A stretch of 6,380 nucleotides of DNA from contig PAZT01000016.1 of assembly GCA_002716165.1 (NCBI GenBank), positions 4,590 to 10,969 on the forward strand, written 5' to 3'. Under the pieces are notes generated by a model. That model was not told where the DNA came from. It was given only the letters and a program-made list of their open reading frames with translations, and did not search any database. Position 1 is the stretch's first letter. Every line of letters begins with the position of its first letter. Source of the DNA: Deltaproteobacteria bacterium. Its GTDB lineage: Bacteria; SAR324; NAC60-12. The translations under genes and the position numbers were made by a program. Below are positions 1 through 4,926 of this stretch, piece by piece.

Positions 1-150
1 GCAAAATCATTGTACAGACTCGAGGAATCAACTAGAGCTAATCTTAAACATAAACCTACTTTTCAGGCTATTATGGAAAATAACGAGGGTCAGGTGATAA
101 TGAAAAATTCTACTCAAAGTCTTTTAGAAGATGATAATGGTAAGAAATAA
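1..150 (+). CDS. 3' end of an unrecognised gene (partial, 49 codons)
   Basis: Reading frame 1 is open from the first base of the window to a TAA at 148-150, giving the last 49 residues of a protein whose start lies outside the window. The tail is hydrophilic and charged (it contains RLEESTRANLKHK and ends SLLEDDNGKK) and has no membrane segment or motif that I recognise. An open frame of this length in AT-rich DNA, ending just 53 bp before the next gene on the same strand, supports a real coding end, but a chance open frame is not excluded. The short gap makes co-transcription with the membrane-protein gene that follows possible. No function can be assigned. Confidence 0.5.
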   Translation, partial: AKSLYRLEESTRANLKHKPTFQAIMENNEGQVIMKNSTQSLLEDDNGKK

Positions 151-203
151 AATTTAATTTAAGGGATTTACTATCCTGCACCATTACTTATCAAAAGAAT
201 AAT

Positions 204-1889
204 ATGCGGGAATCAGTCAATTTAATATCAAGCATCAAACGGGTTTTTTACAACCTTCTGACAGGTTCTCGTTCTCACCAGGCCGCTCTGATTATTTTTT
301 TTGGGATGAGTCTGTCAGATTTTATTTTTCGTCACCTACTGTTTCCCGTTTATTCTGAATTCTTATTTTCAATAGGAGCAAATCCGGTTTGGAGTGAGAT
401 TGAAGCGAGCTTCGCCCCAATTGTTTGGCTCGTATTTTTTACCATAATTTTAGGTAGCCTAACAATTGTCATTACTTTTGCCTCACAAAATGTGCCAAAG
501 CTCATTGATTTGTATATGGATCACTGGCCAAGCCTCTTGTTTGTTTGGTGGTCTGCTGCATGTCTAGTACATTCATTGACAATCAAGATATTTGCTGAAG
601 TAGGAGTAAATATCTTCCCCAGCCTAATTTTCAATTATCATGTTCTGCTTGCAGTCTCATTAATAATTGGATTCCCTTTTATCTTATCAATATTAAAGTC
701 AACAAAAACCGACAATGTTATAGGAAATCTTCTGTCAGGCAGTTATAAATCATTTAATAATCTAGCTAATAAAGGTCCAACTTGGGACATATCAGAAAAG
801 GAACACGCAAAAATTCAGCAAAAATTGTTTGAAGAGCTTAATCAGCTTATGGATCTACTGGTATATGTGCCATACAAAGAACCAAAAGCTCATGTCATAG
901 TAGGCATTGGAAAATTGATTCAACATTATGTCAAATTAAAAAGTAAATTTCCGGAATCACTATTTAAAATTAATCAGTTAATTGAAGAAGACATATCTTT
1001 TCGTACTATGAAAAGCTTACTAGAAGAAATAGAAAATTCTAAAACTTTTTTTGAGCAAAAGAGTTTTCGATTAATCGGGAATGCATACAACATTTTCCTC
1101 GATTCAGGCGAATTTGACCTTTCTTCCTTATGTGCAGAACAACTAAGCAAGGTTGGAAATACTGCTATTGAATTTAATGATCAGGAATTAATTGAAGTTG
1201 TTACCGTTAATATGAACACATATTTCAGATTTGCATTGAAGCATGCACAAAATAATAATGAGCCCCGAAACTTATATAACTTAGTTTTTCATTATGGTCA
1301 GTTTTTAGAATACCTAACAGAAAGTCACCAATTTAATAGAGTAAAGACTTGCGTAGCACATTTTGTTTATTATGGACAACAAAGTTTTAATGCCATATCT
1401 GATGCTCCATCATTATCATTTATTTTAGACGTAATTGCTTTTGAAATTCAGAAACTTTTGATAAATATTTATAAGAATAAATGGGACAGAGAAATACAAA
1501 AAGAACTCCTGTTAAAATTTCTAATGTTTGACAATTTTCAGGATATAGATAGGGATTTTGCTTTAAATTTTTTTAGTCAGAATCACGGTATTCGAATGCT
1601 ACACATAGGTTTGGCATTGTTCTATCTTGAACAAAAAGAAGATGAGTTTACAAATACGATTGCCAATGATACCATGCAGGATCTCGAGATTTTTGGGGAT
1701 TCTTTTTTTAGCAAAAATATGAAAACCATATTTACCAAGTTAGAGGTCTCAGGACCAAAATTTTGGGAAGATACGGACCGAGGCAATTTGAATATTTATT
1801 ACACACCTTTTCAAAATCAAATTAATTCTTTTATTAAAATTCAGGAAGCATTAAAATTAAAAGTAGATAAAACAATTAGAGCAAAATAA
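204..1889 (+). CDS. Uncharacterised membrane protein, ~4 N-terminal TM helices plus large soluble helical domain
   Basis: This 561-residue protein is not one I recognise. By eye, hydrophobic segments lie at about residues 27-50 (the weakest, holding Asp39 and Arg43), 70-92, 109-129 and 138-163, so the N-terminal third looks like a four-helix membrane unit. Residues from about 165 to the end are soluble, rich in Lys, Glu, Phe and Asn, and look mostly alpha-helical, like a helical-repeat scaffold. No catalytic motif, nucleotide-binding loop or HTH is apparent. A stretch after TM2 (SQNVPKLIDLYMDHWPS) faintly recalls the layout of DUF2254-type membrane proteins, but this is only an impression. 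The ATG at 204 is preceded only by a weak purine stretch (AAAAGAA, 194-199 region), so the start is not firmly fixed; the next in-frame ATG, codon 35, would remove part of the first helix. It lies 53 bp after the upstream partial gene and 139 bp before the regulator gene. A membrane-anchored sensor or scaffold role is only inference. Confidence 0.85.
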   Translation: MRESVNLISSIKRVFYNLLTGSRSHQAALIIFFGMSLSDFIFRHLLFPVYSEFLFSIGANPVWSEIEASFAPIVWLVFFTIILGSLTIVITFASQNVPKLIDLYMDHWPSLLFVWWSAACLVHSLTIKIFAEVGVNIFPSLIFNYHVLLAVSLIIGFPFILSILKSTKTDNVIGNLLSGSYKSFNNLANKGPTWDISEKEHAKIQQKLFEELNQLMDLLVYVPYKEPKAHVIVGIGKLIQHYVKLKSKFPESLFKINQLIEEDISFRTMKSLLEEIENSKTFFEQKSFRLIGNAYNIFLDSGEFDLSSLCAEQLSKVGNTAIEFNDQELIEVVTVNMNTYFRFALKHAQNNNEPRNLYNLVFHYGQFLEYLTESHQFNRVKTCVAHFVYYGQQSFNAISDAPSLSFILDVIAFEIQKLLINIYKNKWDREIQKELLLKFLMFDNFQDIDRDFALNFFSQNHGIRMLHIGLALFYLEQKEDEFTNTIANDTMQDLEIFGDSFFSKNMKTIFTKLEVSGPKFWEDTDRGNLNIYYTPFQNQINSFIKIQEALKLKVDKTIRAK

Positions 1890-1900
1890 TATACTTTTAA

Positions 1901-1968
1901 AAACTCATAAAAATAACTTGTTTGATAAAAAATAAATTATTATACTCCCAATGCTGTAATATGAGTTT
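1901..1968. repeat. Perfect 9-bp inverted repeat flanking the regulator promoter
   Basis: AAACTCATA at 1901-1909 and its exact reverse complement TATGAGTTT at 1960-1968 lie 50 bp apart in the gap before the regulator gene. The loop is too long and the stem too AT-rich for a convincing terminator hairpin, and no T-tract follows. The arms bracket the likely promoter at 1918-1946, so a two-site operator for the downstream DNA-binding protein is the most attractive reading. A chance match in AT-rich DNA remains possible. Confidence 0.4.
1918..1946 (+). promoter_or_regulatory. Putative sigma70-type promoter of the HTH/AbrB-like regulator gene
   Basis: TTGTTT at 1918-1923 and TATACT at 1941-1946 are separated by exactly 17 bp. 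The -10 box differs from TATAAT at one base, while the -35 matches TTGACA only in its first three bases. Transcription would begin near 1953, leaving a leader of roughly 75 nt before the ATG at 2029. An alternative extended -10, TGC followed by TGTAAT (1952-1960), lies just downstream and would place the start inside the right arm of the inverted repeat. AT-rich intergenic DNA often yields such matches. Confidence 0.4.
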
Positions 1969-2016
1969 CAAAATAATAAAATACTAATTGAGATTTTTAT
2001 TCATAACTATTCAGTA

Positions 2017-2023
2017 AGAAGGA
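2017..2023 (+). promoter_or_regulatory. Strong Shine-Dalgarno site for the regulator gene
   Basis: AGAAGGA ends five bases before the ATG at 2029, a near-consensus site at good spacing. It fixes that start codon and is the best ribosome-binding site in the window. Confidence 0.8.
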
Positions 2024-2028
2024 TTATT

Positions 2029-2391
2029 ATGAAAAGAGACGCAGAATTTTTAAAAAAAGTAAGAGAACTTGCAGCATTTAATAATATGAGTGCAACGGCA
2101 AAAGCTCTAAAAATTCCTGTATATACATTAAAAGCTCGTTTACTCAGCGCAGCAATCAAACTTGGTGAAATACCTCCCCAGTTTGCAAAAAAGAGATCAG
2201 CAAGAAAAGTTTCAAAATCTATAAAAAGAAAACACTACGATACTGTTAGAACGTCCGGTAAAGCTGGAGTTTCCAAACGGGTAATTATTCCACAACAGAT
2301 ATTTCAGGAACTGAATTGGAATAAAGGTGATAATATTGTCATTCGCCGATCTGGCAAAAATAAAATAATTATAGTAAAATCGGAACATTGA
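2029..2391 (+). CDS. Small putative transcriptional regulator: HTH-like N-terminus plus C-terminal SpoVT/AbrB-type domain
   Basis: This 120-residue basic protein has three visible parts. Residues about 16-42 (including SATAKALKIPVYTLKARL) fit a helix-turn-helix, with a SATAKAL helix, a turn, and a TLKARL recognition-like helix. Residues 54-68 are a Lys/Arg-rich linker. Residues about 77-117 resemble a SpoVT/AbrB swapped-hairpin beta domain, with the typical run SKRVIIPQQIF, then a LNWNKGD turn and a closing strand NKIIIVK. AbrB-type domains dimerise and bind DNA in transition-state regulators and in antitoxins such as MazE. In those proteins the domain is usually N-terminal, so the order here is unusual. 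No toxin-like gene is adjacent, which argues against an antitoxin. The start is supported by AGAAGGA at 2017-2023. The promoter between inverted-repeat arms suggests autoregulation, but its targets are unknown. Confidence 0.85.
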   Translation: MKRDAEFLKKVRELAAFNNMSATAKALKIPVYTLKARLLSAAIKLGEIPPQFAKKRSARKVSKSIKRKHYDTVRTSGKAGVSKRVIIPQQIFQELNWNKGDNIVIRRSGKNKIIIVKSEH

Positions 2392-2522
2392 CTAACATCA
2401 TTAAAGCACTTACAGAAATAGTTTTTTGAGTGTTTCCTTCCTGTACAAATGCAACAAAGCTGGTGAATTATTAAAAAAAACCATCAATCTTTTGTGCTAA
2501 TTTTTATCCAAATGGCTATGTG

Positions 2523-3509
2523 ATGGATTTGGTGTATCGCCCAAGACGTTTAAGGCGTTCGGCTCCCATACGAGGAATTGTAAGGGAAACTGAACTTTCT
2601 CCTCGACAGTTGATTTATCCTATTTTTGTTACTGAAGGTAAATCCGTTAGAGAACCAATAGAAAGTATGCCGGGTCAATTCCGTTTGTCCCCTGATGAAA
2701 TTATACGTGAATGTGAAGATTTATATTCACTTGGTGTTGGAGCAGTTAACTTATTTGGATTTTCTAAAGTTAAGGATGAAATGGCTACTAATGCATATGA
2801 AGCTAAAGGACTTGTTCAAAGTGCAGTTCGTGCAATAAAGAGTGCTGTGCCAGAAATGTGTGTCCAAACAGACGTTGCACTAGATCCTTACACGACTCAT
2901 GGACATGACGGTTTGGTTATTGGAGGAGAGATTGCAAATGATGAATCTGTTGAAGTTCTTTGCAAAATGGCTCTTTCTCATGCCGAAGCAGGAGCTGATT
3001 GGGTGGCACCTTCAGATATGATGGATGGAAGAATTGGTGCAATAAGAAAAGCTTTGGACGTACATGGATTTTCTCATGTAGGAATACTTGCCTATTCAGC
3101 AAAATATGCTTCATGCTTTTATGGACCTTTTCGAGGAGCACTTCAGTCTGCTCCAAGCGGACACAAAAAGACTTATCAGATGGACCCTGCGAATGTTCGT
3201 GAAGCAATGAGAGAAATAGCGTTGGATCTTGAAGAAGGAGCAGATGTTGTAATGATAAAACCCGCTATGGCTTATTTAGATGTAATTAATCGTGTTAGGG
3301 AAGCCTTTGATTCACCAATTGCCGCATATAATGTTTCTGGAGAATACGCGATGATTGTTTCAGCTGCAGAAAAAGGCTTGATTGACCGCGACTTAGCCAT
3401 GATGGAAATGCTTATTTCAATAAAGCGTGCTGGGGCAGATATGATACTAACTTATTTTGCAAAAGATGCTGCAGCCATTCTTCGTGCTAATTTTGGAAGT
3501 TTTAAATGA
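2523..3509 (+). CDS. hemB: Porphobilinogen synthase (delta-aminolevulinic acid dehydratase), magnesium type
   Basis: HemB condenses two molecules of 5-aminolevulinate into porphobilinogen, the first common step to heme and other tetrapyrroles, in the cytoplasm. Counting from the ATG at 2523 the protein has 328 residues, the normal family length. The two active-site lysines are visible: Lys194 in YSAKYASCFYGPFR and Lys246 in VMIKPAMAYLD. The signature NVSGEY is at 270-275. The metal loop reads DVALDPYTTHGHDG (117-130): the cysteines that hold catalytic zinc in the E. coli type are replaced by Ala119, Asp121 and Asp129, which marks the zinc-independent, magnesium-using class. A GTG directly upstream at 2520 would add one residue; ATG is preferred. 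No Shine-Dalgarno site precedes either start. The stop overlaps the ATG of the dihydroorotase gene (ATGA), so the two are an operon. Confidence 0.97.
   Translation: MDLVYRPRRLRRSAPIRGIVRETELSPRQLIYPIFVTEGKSVREPIESMPGQFRLSPDEIIRECEDLYSLGVGAVNLFGFSKVKDEMATNAYEAKGLVQSAVRAIKSAVPEMCVQTDVALDPYTTHGHDGLVIGGEIANDESVEVLCKMALSHAEAGADWVAPSDMMDGRIGAIRKALDVHGFSHVGILAYSAKYASCFYGPFRGALQSAPSGHKKTYQMDPANVREAMREIALDLEEGADVVMIKPAMAYLDVINRVREAFDSPIAAYNVSGEYAMIVSAAEKGLIDRDLAMMEMLISIKRAGADMILTYFAKDAAAILRANFGSFK
3495..3499 (+). promoter_or_regulatory. Shine-Dalgarno site of the dihydroorotase gene, inside the hemB 3' end
   Basis: GGAAG within the last codons of hemB ends six bases before the ATG at 3506. Together with the ATGA stop-start overlap it supports this start and translational coupling of the two genes. 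Confidence 0.65.
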
Positions 3510-4819
3510 AAAATTCACTAACAATTAGAAATGCTGATGTCGTCCTTCCGGGGAATATTAAAAAGACTGATGTTTCGGTAAAAAATGGAATAATAAATGC
3601 CATAGGATCTGAAATTCCTGACGTTGGTGAGGTAATTGATGCCGAAGGTTTTTTTTTAATTCCAGGTATTATTGATCCTCAGGTTCATTTTCGTGAGCCT
3701 GGAGCAGAACATAAAGAAGATTTGCACAGTGGTTCTTGTGCTGCTGCTGCAGGGGGTGTTACAAGTTTTCTGGACATGCCTAATAATAACCCGCCGATAA
3801 CAACCAGAATACGAATGGAAGAAAAAAAGAAGCTTGCTGCAGAAAAGTCCATTATAAATTATGGGTTTTTTATTGGAGCAACACCAGATAATCTTGAAGA
3901 ACTTAATGCAGTTGAAAATGTCTGTGGAATAAAAATTTTCATGGGTGCCTCTACTGGAGATTTGCTTGTGGATGACCCTGAAACAGTTGAAAGTATTTTT
4001 GCAAAAGGCAATAAATTAATTGCGGTACATGCTGAAGACGAGAGTATTCTTCAAGCAAATCGTATTTTGATGAAAGATATTAATGATGTAAGGATTCACT
4101 CCCGTATCAGAGATGAATCAGCTGCTCTAAATGCTACCAAACTTGCTACCAAACTTTCTCTTAAATATAATCGTCGACTACATATTTTACATCTTACTTC
4201 TGCGGAAGAATGTGACCTTTTACGTAACTTACCACGTGAGAATCAAATTTCAACTGAAGTTTGTCCCCAGCATCTATTACTTAGTTCCCCAGAATGTTAC
4301 GAAAATCTTGGAACAAAAGCACAGATGAACCCCCCAATTAGGTCCCAACGTCACTCAATTGCTCTTTGGCATGCTCTAAAAGATGGTATAATTAATTGTA
4401 TTGCAACTGATCACTCACCTCATACTTTAGCTGAAAAAAGCCAGCCTTATGGTAAATCTCCGTCTGGGATGCCCGGAGTTGAAACTTCGCTTCCATTGAT
4501 GTTGGACCGTGTTAATAGAGAATTATGTTCGCTATCTGAAGTTGTTTACTGGATGTCAGAATCTCCTGCTAAGCTTTACAAAATGACTGGTAAAGGAAGG
4601 GTTGAAGTTGGATATGATGCAGATTTGACTTTAATTGATATGTCCCTAAAGAAAAAGATTAATAATGGACAATTACTTACAAAGGTAAACTGGTCTGCTT
4701 TTGATGGTATGGAACTGCAGGGTTGGCCAGTTCGAACTATTGTCAATGGTCAAACTGTTTATTTAAATGGGGAGGTCAACAAAAGTTTGCGCGGAAAAGA
4801 AATCCGCTTTGCATCATAA
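3506..4819 (+). CDS. pyrC: Dihydroorotase-family amidohydrolase (variant metal site)
   Basis: Dihydroorotase closes N-carbamoyl-aspartate to dihydroorotate in pyrimidine synthesis. This 437-residue protein has the type I length and amidohydrolase layout: an N-terminal beta part (1-52), a TIM-barrel and a returning C-terminal beta part ending in TIVNGQTVYLNGE. Family motifs are DPQVHFREPG (57-66), MPNNNP (91-96), IKIFMGASTGDL (142-153), AVHAEDE (173-179), HLTSAEE (229-235), NPPIRS (275-280) and ATDHSPH (300-306). Substrate-binding Arg63 and Asn93 are present. Candidate metal ligands are His61, Lys143 (carboxylysine position), His175, His229 and Asp302. The first His of the usual HxH is Gln59, and the usual PHH appears as Pro-Gln255-His. 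From memory, a proteobacterial and cyanobacterial dihydroorotase clade shares the QVHFREPG and KxFMGxSTGDLLV pattern, so this is probably a clade trait, not damage. True dihydroorotase activity is likely but unproven; another cyclic amidohydrolase function is possible. It overlaps hemB by four bases. Confidence 0.88.
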   Translation: MKNSLTIRNADVVLPGNIKKTDVSVKNGIINAIGSEIPDVGEVIDAEGFFLIPGIIDPQVHFREPGAEHKEDLHSGSCAAAAGGVTSFLDMPNNNPPITTRIRMEEKKKLAAEKSIINYGFFIGATPDNLEELNAVENVCGIKIFMGASTGDLLVDDPETVESIFAKGNKLIAVHAEDESILQANRILMKDINDVRIHSRIRDESAALNATKLATKLSLKYNRRLHILHLTSAEECDLLRNLPRENQISTEVCPQHLLLSSPECYENLGTKAQMNPPIRSQRHSIALWHALKDGIINCIATDHSPHTLAEKSQPYGKSPSGMPGVETSLPLMLDRVNRELCSLSEVVYWMSESPAKLYKMTGKGRVEVGYDADLTLIDMSLKKKINNGQLLTKVNWSAFDGMELQGWPVRTIVNGQTVYLNGEVNKSLRGKEIRFAS

Positions 4820-4916
4820 TCATAAAAAGCTAGGATAGAGTTGTTAAATAGAAATTATATTCCTGAAAACATATTTTATAAAAATTTTTTGAAGTAAATC
4901 TAAAATAATAATTTTT

Positions 4917-4920
4917 GGAG
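4917..4920 (+). promoter_or_regulatory. Shine-Dalgarno site of the acyl-CoA synthetase gene
   Basis: GGAG ends six bases before the ATG at 4927 and supports that start. The 107-bp gap before it is almost entirely A and T; I see no convincing promoter or terminator there, so read-through from the hemB-pyrC operon cannot be excluded. Confidence 0.65.
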
Positions 4921-4926
4921 TTAATT

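Noticed and set aside
2029..2391. Antitoxin of a toxin-antitoxin pair, suggested by the AbrB-type domain
   Set aside because: The next gene on either side is not toxin-like: a large membrane protein upstream and hemB downstream. The domain is also at the C-terminus with an HTH-like part in front.
2404..2435. Possible hairpin after the regulator gene (AAGCACT 2404-2410 with AGTGTTT 2429-2435, one G-T pair)
   Set aside because: The loop is 18 nt, the stem is weak, and the T-tract lies inside the loop instead of after the stem, so it does not fit an intrinsic terminator.
2999..3202. Short + strand open frame of 67 codons inside hemB
   Set aside because: It is an out-of-frame reading of conserved hemB sequence with no ribosome-binding site or plausible product.
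2917..3207. Minus-strand open frame of 96 codons inside hemB
   Set aside because: It lies wholly antisense to a strongly conserved gene and shows no recognisable protein character; it is a shadow of the hemB coding frame.
4131..4328. Short + strand open frame of 65 codons inside the dihydroorotase gene
   Set aside because: It is an out-of-frame reading across conserved dihydroorotase motifs; its hydrophobic look comes from the shifted AT-rich codons.
4874..4883. Palindrome TTTTATAAAA in the gap before the acyl-CoA synthetase gene
   Set aside because: It is made only of A and T in a very AT-rich spacer, so a chance match is likely, and it has neither the GC stem nor the tail of a terminator.
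4820..4926. Candidate promoters for the acyl-CoA synthetase (for example TTGTTA at 4841-4846 or TAAAAT at 4901-4906)
   Set aside because: No pair of boxes has acceptable spacing, and the AT-rich background gives many single-box matches.
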